DNA of 64,000 nt, taken from the NCBI RefSeq assembly GCF_001512295.1, contig NZ_LNUP01000002.1:232568-296567 (forward strand), written 5' to 3'. Below are positions 8,559 to 18,396 of the stretch, one piece after another. How positions within the stretch are numbered: the first letter of the stretch is position 1; every line of letters starts with the position of its first letter. The notes below the pieces were generated by a model. That model made no database searches, had not been told where the DNA came from, and was given only the letters and a program-made list of their open reading frames with translations. The position numbers were made by a program, and so were the translations under genes. This stretch comes from Pseudomonas sp. EpS/L25. GTDB lineage: Bacteria > Pseudomonadota > Gammaproteobacteria > Pseudomonadales > Pseudomonadaceae.

Positions 8559-9485
8559 CTACTTGAAACGAGCGGTGTAGTCCGCCAGGTTGCTGGGCGT
8601 GATCAGCTCGTACGGCACCCAGACATCCGCCTGGACCGGTTCCTTGCGGATCATCCTGAGCGCGGACTGTACCGCCTGCACGGCCTGGCCCCGCGGGTCC
8701 TGGAACACCGAGGCGGCCAGCAGACCGCGCTTGATCGCCGCCTGGCCGTCGGGCAGGCCATCCACGCCCACCACCGGCACCTCGCCCTTGGCCTTGCCGG
8801 CCTGCTGCAGCGCCATGGCGGCACCAATGGCCATCTCGTCGTTGTTGGCGACGATGGCGTCGAAGTGGGTCCCTGCGGTCAGCCAGTTGCTGGTCAGGTC
8901 CATGCCCTTGCTGCGATCCCAGTCGGCGTTCTGCTGGGCCACCACCTTGATGCCGGGATAGGCCTTGAGCGCTTCCTTGAGACCCTCGGAGCGGCCGCGG
9001 GTGGCGTTCTGGGTCAGCTCGCCCATGATCAGGGCGATGCTGCCCTTGCCGTTCAGCTGCTTGGCGATGAACTGCCCCTGCAACTGCCCGGCCTGCAGGT
9101 CGTCCGAGGCCACGGCGACCACGCCGGCGGGCAGCCTGGGATCGTCCGGGCGGCGGTTGACGTACACCAGCGGAATCCCGGCCGTGGTGGCGGCGCGAGT
9201 GATGTTCACCGTGGCGGCGGTGTCCACCGGCAGCACGATCACCGCGTCCACCTTCTGCGCCAGGAAGCTCTGCACCTGGTTCAGCTGGCGCACGACGTCG
9301 CCCTGGGCGTCCTCGAATTGCATGCTGATCCTTTCCGTCTTGCCGGCCTCTTCGAGATTGCGGCGGACGTAGGTCATGAAGTTGTCGTCGACCTTGGCGA
9401 TGCTGACGCCGATGCGGTAGTCGGCGAGGGCCAGGGGTGTCAGGGCGAGTGCGAAGGCGGCGCACAGCAGGTTGCGAAGCAGCAT
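8559..9485 (-). CDS. periplasmic sugar-type ABC substrate-binding protein (rhizopine/ribose-binding-like)
   Basis: A 308-residue type I periplasmic binding protein of the ribose/inositol/rhizopine class. A signal peptide (about residues 1-21, ending LALA) precedes the IGVSIAKVDDNF strand. The hinge and sugar-pocket segments are recognisable (VNRRPDDPR, NNDEMAIGAAMAL, VVGVDGLPDGQAAI). It would present a sugar, cyclitol or similar polyol to an importer. It is the third gene of an operon with an inositol-dehydrogenase-like and an isomerase-like protein. No ABC ATPase or permease gene is beside it, which is unusual, so it must use a transporter elsewhere or act only in sensing. The ATG follows an AGAGGA ribosome site. 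Confidence 0.88.
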   Translation of the reverse strand: MLLRNLLCAAFALALTPLALADYRIGVSIAKVDDNFMTYVRRNLEEAGKTERISMQFEDAQGDVVRQLNQVQSFLAQKVDAVIVLPVDTAATVNITRAATTAGIPLVYVNRRPDDPRLPAGVVAVASDDLQAGQLQGQFIAKQLNGKGSIALIMGELTQNATRGRSEGLKEALKAYPGIKVVAQQNADWDRSKGMDLTSNWLTAGTHFDAIVANNDEMAIGAAMALQQAGKAKGEVPVVGVDGLPDGQAAIKRGLLAASVFQDPRGQAVQAVQSALRMIRKEPVQADVWVPYELITPSNLADYTARFK

Positions 9486-9531
9486 GTCTGGTTCCTCTTG
9501 TTGTTATGCGAGCGAAAACATCTATCGGGGA

Positions 9532-10320
9532 TTAGAGGGTGAAGGCCGTTCTGAAGCGCTCCAACGCGCGCTCGGTATCACCTTCAGCGGCCCAGCCTTC
9601 GAGGCCGACCACGCCGCGATAGCCGAGCGCGGCGAGCGCGCGGGCGATGGCCGGGTAGTGGATCTCGCCGGTGCCCGGTTCGCAGCGTCCGGGGACGTCG
9701 GCGACCTGGATCTCGCCGATCGCCGGACCTGCCCGGCGGATCAGCTCGATCAGGTTTCCTTCGCCGATCTGGGCGTGGTAGAGGTCCAGGTTGAGCCGCA
9801 GGTGGGGGCTGGCGACCGCCTCGATCAGGGCCAGGGTGTCTTCGGCGCGGGCGAAGGGCACGCCGGGATGATCCACGGCGGTATTGAGGTTCTCCAGCAG
9901 GAAGACCCGGCCCGCGGACTCGCCCAGGCGGGCGATCTCGCCGAGGGTGTCGCGCGCCGCCAGCCAGTGCTGGCCGCTCACCGCGGCCAGCGGCTTGACC
10001 GGCAGGCCGCGCGGGTCCAGGCCGGTGCCATGCAGATTGAGCGAAGGGCACCCCAGGCGCTCGGCCACGGCCAGGGATTCCCGGGCACTGGCGAGCAGGG
10101 CGGCGCGGCCCTCGGCGCTCACCAGGTCACCGGAGACGTAGCCGGTCATGGAGGTGAAGCGCGCGCCGGTGGCGGCCAGGGCGTCGATGTCGTGGCGCGT
10201 CCAGTCCCAGATCTCCACGGCGAAGCCCAGGGCGTGCAGGCGGCGGACCCGCTCGACGAAGGGCCGGTCGAGAAAGACCATTTCGGCGCTGACGGCCAGG
10301 ATGAAGGGCGATGGGGTCAT
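9532..10320 (-). CDS. sugar phosphate isomerase/epimerase family TIM-barrel protein (hydroxypyruvate-isomerase-like)
   Basis: A 262-residue xylose-isomerase-like TIM barrel. Metal- and substrate-binding segments of the Hyi/OtnI/IolE group are visible: LLENLN near the middle, NLDLYHAQIGEG, GEIQVADVPGRCEPGTGEIHY, and VGLEGWA close to the end. These supply the paired glutamates, histidine and aspartate that bind the divalent metal. It probably isomerises or epimerises a keto-sugar or the product of the neighbouring MocA-like dehydrogenase. The ATG chosen has GGAG upstream. A GTG three codons earlier overlaps the stop of the dehydrogenase gene (GTGA) and is possible. The exact reaction is not certain. 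Confidence 0.82.
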   Translation of the reverse strand: MTPSPFILAVSAEMVFLDRPFVERVRRLHALGFAVEIWDWTRHDIDALAATGARFTSMTGYVSGDLVSAEGRAALLASARESLAVAERLGCPSLNLHGTGLDPRGLPVKPLAAVSGQHWLAARDTLGEIARLGESAGRVFLLENLNTAVDHPGVPFARAEDTLALIEAVASPHLRLNLDLYHAQIGEGNLIELIRRAGPAIGEIQVADVPGRCEPGTGEIHYPAIARALAALGYRGVVGLEGWAAEGDTERALERFRTAFTL

Positions 10321-10325
10321 GGGCT

Positions 10326-11342
10326 TCACTCCGCGACGGCGACCGGTTGGCCGGTCTGCACCGATTCGATGGCCGCCAGGGCGATAGCCAGCGCGGCGCG
10401 GGCGTCGGCGCCACTGACCGGTACCGGCGTGCCCTGGCGCACGGCATCGACGAAGGCACGTAGTTCGGCCAGGTAGGCGTCGCGCAGCAACTCGGCATCG
10501 GAGCGCTGGGTGGTCTGGCTGATGCCTTCGGCGCCGTAGCAGACCAGCTCGCTGGTCCGGGCGTCCCCGGCGGTCAGCATCCCCGCGCTGCCGAACACCT
10601 CGCCGCGCACGTCGTAGCCGTACACCGCCTGGAAGTTGGCCTCGGCGGTGGCGATGGCGCCGTTGTCGTAGCGGATGGTCACCACGGCGGTGTCCAGCAG
10701 CCCGCGGTCACGGAAATCGGGGCGCACCAGGGCGTCGGCCACCGCGTAGACCTGCACGGCGCGGGCGCCCGGATTGAAGAAGTTGAGGGTGTCGAAGTCG
10801 TGGATCAGGGTTTCGAGGAAGATGGTCCAGGGTTTCACCGCCGCCGGATCGTGCAGCGCAGGATCGCGGGTGAGGGAGCGCAGCAGTTGCGGCGTGCCGA
10901 TCCGGCCTTGAACGATCAGTTCCCGGGCGGTGCGGAAGCTGGTGGCGAAACGCCGGTTGAAGCCCACTTGGAGGGCCACGCCGGCCTCCGCGCAGGCGGC
11001 GATGGCCCGGTCGGCCTCTTCCAGGGTCACGGCCATGGGTTTTTCGCAGAACACCGGCTTGCCGGCTCGGGCGGCGGCCACCACCAGCTCGGCATGGCTA
11101 CGGGCCGGAGCGACGATGACCACGGCCTCCACGGCGGGATTCTCGATCAGCGCCTGGGGATCGGTGTGGCGGTGGGTGACGTCCAAAAGTTCGCCGAGCC
11201 GGGCGGCGGCGCCGGGCGCCGGATCGGCCAGGGCGACCAGGCGCGCGCCGTGCAGGTGCTGGGCGAGGGCGGTGGCATGGAAGGTACCCATGCGACCGGT
11301 GCCGATGAGGCCGAGGGAAAGTGGGTTTTTCTGCTGGGGCAT
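10326..11342 (-). CDS. Gfo/Idh/MocA-family oxidoreductase (inositol-2-dehydrogenase-like)
   Basis: A 338-residue NAD(P)-dependent sugar/cyclitol dehydrogenase. The Rossmann motif GLIGTGRMGTFHA is at the N-terminus, the family signature EKPMAVTLEEAD comes near residue 100, and the substrate domain carries DFDTLNFF. These fit the myo-inositol/rhizopine dehydrogenase branch. The frame extends further upstream, but MPQQKNPLSLGLIGTG is preceded by an AGAGGA ribosome site and by a sigma-54 promoter about 40 bases before the ATG. It heads the operon dehydrogenase, isomerase, binding protein. Substrate is inferred from family only; other polyols are possible. Confidence 0.85.
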   Translation of the reverse strand: MPQQKNPLSLGLIGTGRMGTFHATALAQHLHGARLVALADPAPGAAARLGELLDVTHRHTDPQALIENPAVEAVVIVAPARSHAELVVAAARAGKPVFCEKPMAVTLEEADRAIAACAEAGVALQVGFNRRFATSFRTARELIVQGRIGTPQLLRSLTRDPALHDPAAVKPWTIFLETLIHDFDTLNFFNPGARAVQVYAVADALVRPDFRDRGLLDTAVVTIRYDNGAIATAEANFQAVYGYDVRGEVFGSAGMLTAGDARTSELVCYGAEGISQTTQRSDAELLRDAYLAELRAFVDAVRQGTPVPVSGADARAALAIALAAIESVQTGQPVAVAE

Positions 11343-11394
11343 GAGGCGTCCTCTTATGGTTGTTGTACGCATGGGGGTGAGCCGGGGAGGGCTG

Positions 11395-11410
11395 AGCAAC
11401 CAGCATGCCA
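11395..11410 (-). promoter_or_regulatory. sigma-54 (-24/-12) promoter for the mocA-like operon
   Basis: Read on the minus strand: TGGCATGCTGGTTGCT. It has GG and GC exactly 10 bases apart and full TGGCA and TTGCT elements of the RpoN consensus. Transcription would start near 11383, about 40 bases before the dehydrogenase ATG. It needs an enhancer-binding activator, which is encoded divergently just upstream. Confidence 0.85.
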
Positions 11411-11462
11411 GAGAACGGAATGCGGCCAGGCCGCGGGCTGCAGGGCTTGTCAGTCCAGGATT

Positions 11463-11510
11463 ATGTCTATAAAAAAGACATGTCCAGCTGGACATGTCCA
11501 ATAGTTGGAC
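11463..11510. promoter_or_regulatory. three overlapping inverted repeats, likely activator binding sites (UAS)
   Basis: The centre is a perfect 22-bp palindrome (11477-11498), GACATGTCCAG followed directly by its complement. On its left ATGTC-N9-GACAT shares one arm; on its right GTCCAA-TAG-TTGGAC shares the other arm. The centre lies about 105 bases upstream of the predicted sigma-54 start, a normal enhancer distance. It also lies just before the activator gene, so the site could serve both activation of the operon and autocontrol. Confidence 0.75.
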
Positions 11511-11522
11511 GAGGAGTCGAAG

Positions 11523-13508
11523 ATGCAGGAGCAGCGCGCCCCGAGCGAACTGACGCGGGAATTGCAGTTCGTCGGCGAGCTGCAGCGGTCGACGGTCGCC
11601 GAAAGCGTCCAGCGCGAGCTGGAGGCCGCCTGGCAGGCCTGCCTGGCAGGGGCGGATGAGCTACCCCTGGTGCGACCGGTGATCCGGGCGTCCTGGCTGC
11701 GTAGCCGCGCGGCGGGCATCGTCGCGGAGGAATTCCACTACGAGTTCGTCGAGCCGCAGGATCTGGCCCGCCGGCTGCAGCGGCAGCGCGAGCTGCTGGA
11801 GATCGCCGCGCCGGTCATGGCCGAGCTGCTGCGCTACAACCCGGACGGCCACCTCAACCTGGCGGATGCCGAGGGCGTGACCCTGGCCGCCTGCGGTCTC
11901 GACCTCACGCCACTGGGCAGTCGGCTGTTGGAATCGGTGCAGGGCACCAACTGCACCGGGCTGGCCCTGCGCGAGCAGCGGCTGGTGTTCGTCCTGGCGG
12001 GGGAAAACTTCAAGCGCGAGCTGCGGGAGCGGCGGATGCACTGCGCCTCCGCACCGGTCCGCGACACCCAGGGGCGGCTGCTCGGCGCCCTGACCCTCAC
12101 CGCAGCGGTAGGCAACTTCCACTGCCATACCCTGGGCACGGTGCAGGCCGCGGCGGAGGCGATCTCCCGGCAGCTGGCGCTCACCGCCCTGCTGGACGAG
12201 CAGCAGCGGGTGCTGGAGGTGCTGAACGAGGGCGTCATCCTGCTCGACGACGACCACCGCATCCGTAGCCTCAACGGCTATGCCCGCCGACTGCTGCAGC
12301 TCGACGATCCACAACGGGGGCGTCCCTTCGCCAGCTTCATCACCCAGGACATCGACCTCGACCTCTGGCTGGATCGCCGCTGGGAGCGCCAGGACCGCGA
12401 TCTCACCCTGCGGCTGCCGGATGGCAGCGGATTGCCATGCCTGGCCTCCGCCGCGCCCATCGCCCAGGGCGGCTGGGTGCTGTCGCTGCGGGAGAACCGG
12501 CGTATCCGCGAGATCACCCGCCAGTTGCTGGGCACCCGGGCGCGATATGGCTTCGGCGATATCCAGGGACGCTCGCCGGCGTTGCAGAACAGTCTCCGGC
12601 TGGCACAGGCGGCCAGCCGCAGCGAAGCCACGGTGCTGGTGCTGGGGGAGAGCGGGGTGGGCAAGGAGCTGTTCGCCCAGGCCATCCACAACGCCAGCGA
12701 CCGGCGTAATGGCCCCTTCGTCGCCCTCAACTGCGGCGCCATCCCCCGCGACCTGGTGCAGAGCGAACTGTTCGGCCATGTCGAGGGTGCCTTCACCGGC
12801 GCCGCCCGTGGCGGTGCGGCGGGCAAGTTCGAACTCGCCGACGGCGGCACCCTGTTCCTCGATGAAATCGGCGACATGCCCCTGGAGGCCCAGGTGAGCC
12901 TGCTGCGGGTGCTGCAGGAAGGCGAGGTGACCCGGGTCGGCGCCAAGAAGGCCCAGGCGGTGGACGTCCGGGTCATCGCCGCCACCCATCGCGATCTGGC
13001 CCAGGCGGTGGCGGGTGGCAGCTTCCGCGAGGACGTCTTCTATCGCCTCAACGTCCTCACCCTGCAGGTACCGCCGCTGCGCGAGCGCCGCGAAGACATC
13101 CCGCTGCTGGTGGCGAGCCTGATCGAGAAGCTGGGGCGCCATCTGCAGCGACCGCCGCTGGCCATCGCCGACGAGGCGCTGGCCTTGCTGGTGGCCCACG
13201 GTTGGCCGGGCAATGTGCGGGAACTGGAGAACGTCATCGAGCGGGCGATGAACCTGGCCCAGGGCACGCTCATCCAGCCGACGGACCTGCCGCCCGGCCT
13301 GCTCGCCGCGGCCGCGCCCGAGGTTGCGGAAGGCGACCGCCTGACGCCGCTGGAGCTCGGTCAGCGCGACCTGATCCGCGCGACCCTGGAACAGACCCGC
13401 GGCAACCTGCGGCAGACCGCGAGCCGACTGGGCATTTCCCGCGCCGGGCTGTACGTCAAGCTGCGCCGTTACGGCCTGGAGCCGGCGGACTTTCGGACCG
13501 GACGCTGA
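11523..13508 (+). CDS. sigma-54-dependent enhancer-binding activator, AcoR-like
   Basis: A 661-residue regulator with an N-terminal GAF-type sensor (about 60-220), a PAS-like linker (about 235-330), an AAA+ domain (about 345-580) and a Fis-type helix-turn-helix at the C-terminus. The Walker A motif GESGVGKE is near residue 374, the sigma-54 contact loop GAFTGA near 421, Walker B is in GGTLFLDEIGDM, and the C-terminal helix is NLRQTASRLGISRAGLYVKL. The ATG is preceded by GAGGAG with 6-base spacing; an in-frame TTG 18 bases upstream is less likely. The likely target is the divergent mocA-like operon, through the palindromes between them. There is no receiver domain, so it probably senses a small molecule directly. 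Confidence 0.92.
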   Translation: MQEQRAPSELTRELQFVGELQRSTVAESVQRELEAAWQACLAGADELPLVRPVIRASWLRSRAAGIVAEEFHYEFVEPQDLARRLQRQRELLEIAAPVMAELLRYNPDGHLNLADAEGVTLAACGLDLTPLGSRLLESVQGTNCTGLALREQRLVFVLAGENFKRELRERRMHCASAPVRDTQGRLLGALTLTAAVGNFHCHTLGTVQAAAEAISRQLALTALLDEQQRVLEVLNEGVILLDDDHRIRSLNGYARRLLQLDDPQRGRPFASFITQDIDLDLWLDRRWERQDRDLTLRLPDGSGLPCLASAAPIAQGGWVLSLRENRRIREITRQLLGTRARYGFGDIQGRSPALQNSLRLAQAASRSEATVLVLGESGVGKELFAQAIHNASDRRNGPFVALNCGAIPRDLVQSELFGHVEGAFTGAARGGAAGKFELADGGTLFLDEIGDMPLEAQVSLLRVLQEGEVTRVGAKKAQAVDVRVIAATHRDLAQAVAGGSFREDVFYRLNVLTLQVPPLRERREDIPLLVASLIEKLGRHLQRPPLAIADEALALLVAHGWPGNVRELENVIERAMNLAQGTLIQPTDLPPGLLAAAAPEVAEGDRLTPLELGQRDLIRATLEQTRGNLRQTASRLGISRAGLYVKLRRYGLEPADFRTGR

Positions 13509-13517
13509 AGCGGCGGT

Positions 13518-13551
13518 GCCAGGCGCCGTGCGCAATGCTCGGGCGCCTGGC
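13518..13551. terminator. bidirectional hairpin between convergent genes
   Basis: Perfect 10-bp stem (GCCAGGCGCC paired with GGCGCCTGGC) with a 14-base loop, in the 48-base gap between the rightward activator gene and the leftward aldehyde dehydrogenase gene. There is no T tract, so it may slow transcription or act with Rho. Confidence 0.5.
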
Positions 13552-13556
13552 TTCGC

Positions 13557-15002
13557 TCAGCCGCGCCCGACCAGGCGCGAGACCCATTGCGCCAGGCGCA
13601 GCTTGGCGGGGGAGTACGGCGGGAACAGCAACCGGATCGCCAGCAGGGGGCCTGCCGTCATCACGCTGCGCTCGTGGGAGAAGGCGCGGAAGCCCGCCAG
13701 GCCGTGGGCGCTGCCCAGCCCGGAATGGTTGACGCCCCCGAAGGGCAGGTTGACCTGGGTGTACTGCTGCATGCAGAGGTTGATGCCCAGGCTGCCGGAG
13801 CTGGTGCGCGTCGCGACGCGCCGGTGGACCTCGCGATCCTGGCTCCAGAGGTAGAGCGCCAGGGGCTTGGGGCCTGCGTCGATCCGCGCGAAGACCTCGT
13901 CCAGGTCGTCGTAGGCGATGACAGGCAGCAGCGGGCCGAAGATTTCCAGCTCGTCCAGGGCACTGCTCACGTTCGAGCAATCCAGCAGGGTGGGGCCCAG
14001 ATAGCGCTGGGCGACGTCGTGGTCGCCGCCATGGATCAGGGTGGCACCGGCGGCCTGGGCCTGTTGCAGCTGGAGGGTCAGGTGGGCCGCGTGACGCTCG
14101 TGGATCAGTCGGGCGTAGTCCGGACTGCGGGCGGGATCGCTGCCGTAGCGACGTCGCAGCAGGGCACGGCAGCGCGCCATGAAGGCGGGCTGGATGGCAC
14201 GCGCGACGAACAGGTGGTCGGGCGCGACGCAGGATTGCCCGGCGTTGAAGAACTTACCCCAGAGCAGCAGCTCGGCGGCAGCGTCCAGGTCGGCGCTGGC
14301 ATCGACGATGGCGGGCGACTTGCCGCCCAGCTCCAGGGTCACCGAGGCCAGCTGAGTGGCGGCCGCCTGCATCACCAGGCGGCCCACGGCCGGCGAGCCG
14401 GTGAAGAAGAAGTGATCGAAGGGTAGCGCCAACAGCGCCTGGGCGGTCTCCACGCCGCCTTCGCAGAAGGCCACGGTATCGGGGGTGAAGGCCTCGGCGA
14501 CCACCTCCCGCAGCACGGCGTTGACCGCCGGGGTGAATTCCGATGGCTTGAGCACCACGGTATTGCCCGCGGCCAGCGCGGATACCAGAGGCCCGAGCAG
14601 CGTCGACACCGGATAGTTCCAAGGCCCGATGATCAGGCAGCGGCCGCGTGGCTGGCAGTGGATCTCGGCCGGGCAGCCCAGCGAGGTCAGGGTCGCGCCG
14701 ACCCGGCGTGGCTTCATCCAGCGGCGCAGGTGGCGGCGCGCATGCTGGATCTCCTCCAGCACCGGCATGATCTCGGACAGCTCCACCTCGACCCGGGGCT
14801 TGCCGAAGTCCGTATGGAAGGCGGTGTAGAGGGCCTCGCGCCGGGCCACCAGGGCCTGGTGCAGGCTGACCAGCAGGACGCGGCGCTCTTCGGCGGTCGA
14901 GCTGCGCAGTGCCAGTGCCCGTGCGGCCTGGTCGCGGAACAGCTGCTGTGGCGCCGGGTCGGCGAAGGTGGATGGCGCTGGATCGAGCAGGGGGGCAGGC
15001 AT
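13557..15002 (-). CDS. aldehyde dehydrogenase, coniferyl-aldehyde/class 3 type
   Basis: A 481-residue NAD(P)-dependent aldehyde dehydrogenase. The Rossmann region precedes the catalytic Glu in LELGGKSPAIVD and the catalytic Cys in NAGQSCVAPDH. The C-terminal PFGGVNHSGLG segment matches the short class 3 branch, which lacks the longer N-terminus of betaine-aldehyde enzymes. It is the last gene of the leftward kinase/aldolase operon, 65 bases after the MFS gene. If part of that pathway, it would oxidise the aldehyde released by the aldolase. It could also be an independent fatty or aromatic aldehyde dehydrogenase. Confidence 0.88.
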   Translation of the reverse strand: MPAPLLDPAPSTFADPAPQQLFRDQAARALALRSSTAEERRVLLVSLHQALVARREALYTAFHTDFGKPRVEVELSEIMPVLEEIQHARRHLRRWMKPRRVGATLTSLGCPAEIHCQPRGRCLIIGPWNYPVSTLLGPLVSALAAGNTVVLKPSEFTPAVNAVLREVVAEAFTPDTVAFCEGGVETAQALLALPFDHFFFTGSPAVGRLVMQAAATQLASVTLELGGKSPAIVDASADLDAAAELLLWGKFFNAGQSCVAPDHLFVARAIQPAFMARCRALLRRRYGSDPARSPDYARLIHERHAAHLTLQLQQAQAAGATLIHGGDHDVAQRYLGPTLLDCSNVSSALDELEIFGPLLPVIAYDDLDEVFARIDAGPKPLALYLWSQDREVHRRVATRTSSGSLGINLCMQQYTQVNLPFGGVNHSGLGSAHGLAGFRAFSHERSVMTAGPLLAIRLLFPPYSPAKLRLAQWVSRLVGRG

Positions 15003-15067
15003 GTTGAGATCCGCACTGGAGTCGAGAGGCTGGGTAAGGGTAGTGGAGCCGGGCGCGAGCGTCCCGC

Positions 15068-16255
15068 TCAGCCGGAGCGACGCAAGCGTCCGCGGCTGGG
15101 CAGGCGGCTCGTTCTTGCGCTGAGGCCGAGCAAGCCGAGCAGGGCCAGGGCGAGCAGGCTCAGCAAGGCGCTGGCGAGGGCGGCGGGTCTTACCTCGGCG
15201 CCGTTCAGCCAGAGTGACGCCAGCGCCGGCCCGGCCGCGCAGCCGAGCAGTTGCAGCGACGGCACCAGGGTAGCGGTGCGACCCCGGGGGTCGAGGCTCA
15301 GCGCCAGGCCGATCTGGAAGGGGGTGAGGGTCTGCCAGAGGAAGGTGAACAGCAGGCAGAACCCGACGAAGGCCAGGTGTGCGCCGACCGGTAGGCCGTG
15401 GATCAGGGTGGCGAGGCTACCCAGCAGCAGGGTCACCACCGCCAGGGTGCCCGGTGCCGGCAGGCGGCTCACCAGCCCGGCGCCGGCCAGGCCGCCGAGC
15501 AACTGGGCGCCCAGGCTCAGGGCGATCAGCGACTGGGCCTGGCCAGGCTGCAGGCCGAGGGCTTCGCCATAGGGTTCCAGATAGGCCCACAGCGCGCCGA
15601 TCGCGGCCAGTTGGGCCCCGACGCAGGCCAGCAGCAGGCCGCGCGGTAGCGTCCAGCCCGGACTGGACGGGCTGGCGGTCTGGCGTGCGACCGGCGCCAG
15701 GCGGCGCGGCAGGGCGGCCAGCAGCGGTAGGGCGAGCGCCGTGACCACCGCCAGGAGCAGGAAGCCGCCGAGGATGCCGGCGCCGGGCAGTACCCACAGC
15801 GCCAGGACTGCCGCCAGCAGCCCCTGGCAAAAGGTCTGCAAGGCCATGAACAGACCCGACAGCCATTCGGCCCGGGGTTGGCGGACCATCAGTGCCACCG
15901 CCGCCCAGAGCAGCAGGCCTTCGCCCAGCCCCGCCAGGGCGCGCAGGCCGAGCAAAGGCAGATCACCGACGGCATGGGCGCTGAGCAGGTCGGTGCCGAT
16001 CGCCAGCAGGATCGCCGGCAGCAACAGTCGCGGCAGGTCCAGGCGCAGACCCAGGACCTCGCCGAGCATCACGCCCAGGCCGAGGGCGACGATCTCGCCC
16101 ATCGCCACCAGGCCCAGGCCGTCCAGGCTGGCCCGCCCGCTGGTGAAGAGCTCGCCGAGCAGCAGCGGTTGCAGGCCCAGGATGAGCAGGGCCAGGGAGC
16201 CCAGCAGCAGGGTGGCAGCGACCTGGAGCGGCGGCGAGGGGGGCGGAACGGTCAT
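15068..16255 (-). CDS. MFS transporter
   Basis: A 395-residue integral membrane protein, rich in Leu and Ala, with about 12 hydrophobic segments and a longer central loop near residue 190. The canonical charged MFS loop motifs are weak, so the subfamily is not clear. It lies 22 bases after the metal-less aldolase paralogue within the kinase/aldolase operon. It could be the carrier for the operon's substrate or exporter of a by-product; the TorF porin at the head of the operon would supply outer-membrane passage. Confidence 0.78.
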   Translation of the reverse strand: MTVPPPSPPLQVAATLLLGSLALLILGLQPLLLGELFTSGRASLDGLGLVAMGEIVALGLGVMLGEVLGLRLDLPRLLLPAILLAIGTDLLSAHAVGDLPLLGLRALAGLGEGLLLWAAVALMVRQPRAEWLSGLFMALQTFCQGLLAAVLALWVLPGAGILGGFLLLAVVTALALPLLAALPRRLAPVARQTASPSSPGWTLPRGLLLACVGAQLAAIGALWAYLEPYGEALGLQPGQAQSLIALSLGAQLLGGLAGAGLVSRLPAPGTLAVVTLLLGSLATLIHGLPVGAHLAFVGFCLLFTFLWQTLTPFQIGLALSLDPRGRTATLVPSLQLLGCAAGPALASLWLNGAEVRPAALASALLSLLALALLGLLGLSARTSRLPSRGRLRRSG

Positions 16256-16277
16256 GGGGCTTACCTCCAGATTTCGG

Positions 16278-16909
16278 TCAGTAGCCGCGGCTTTCCGCTG
16301 GCAGCTCGCCGCTGGCGAAGGCCAGGGCGGCGTTGCGCTGGTCGCGGGCGAGACGGCGCGTGGCGATCAGCACCACCCACCAGGGCAGGCGGGTGAGAGT
16401 GGCACCGGTCGCCTGGGCCAGGGTGTAGGCCTTGGCGCATTTCTCGAACAGTTCCGCGTTGAGCGCCGCGCGGCTGGCGGTGGTGCCCAGGCACAGCGGC
16501 CGGTCCGCCAGCAGCAGGACGTTGCCGCCGCCAACGAGGGCCTCCGGCACGCGACTGGCATCGCTCACCCCCGCGGCCATGCGGCCCAGGTGGCGCGCCT
16601 GCTCGTCGAACAGCACGGGCATGCAGGCGCCGAACGGTGCCACGAGCGGCCCGTAGCTGCCCGCGCCCTGGATGATCGCGCCGACGTCCGGCCGCGCGCG
16701 GTAGACGACCGCGTGGTCAGCGGCATCCGGGAAGGCCTGGCCGAGCGCTGTCTCCGCCGGCTCGGCATCCGCCAGGGTGCCGTACCAGAGGGTGCCGGTG
16801 CCCGGTACGCGCAGCGACAGCGCGACCGCCGGGAGTTCGCCGCGGCGTACCAGGCGCTGCTGCAGGTCGAGCCACTGCTGGTGGAGGGCGAGGCGCATCG
16901 GATGGGGCC

Positions 16910-16913
<4 letters not shown>
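16278..16913 (-). CDS. class II aldolase/adducin-fold protein lacking metal ligands
   Basis: A 211-residue protein with the class II aldolase layout but without its zinc site. Where active enzymes have an HTHSPYA-type strand it reads IIQGAGSYGPLV. Where they have RNHG before the last strand it reads LADRPLCLG. The Asn/Gly-rich phosphate loop is also not recognisable. It overlaps the end of the aminotransferase gene (ATGA) and lies two genes from a normal aldolase, so a role as a partner, structural subunit or binding protein is plausible. A second ATG five codons in (MRLALHQQW) is an alternative start. I rate the family good and the function unknown. Confidence 0.72.
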
Positions 16914-18388
<1,475 letters not shown>

Positions 18389-18396
18389 GGCGGACC

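Noticed and set aside
11505..11522. TTG start for the sigma-54 activator
   Set aside because: It lies within the right-hand inverted repeat; the ATG at 11523 has a GAGGAG site at good spacing.
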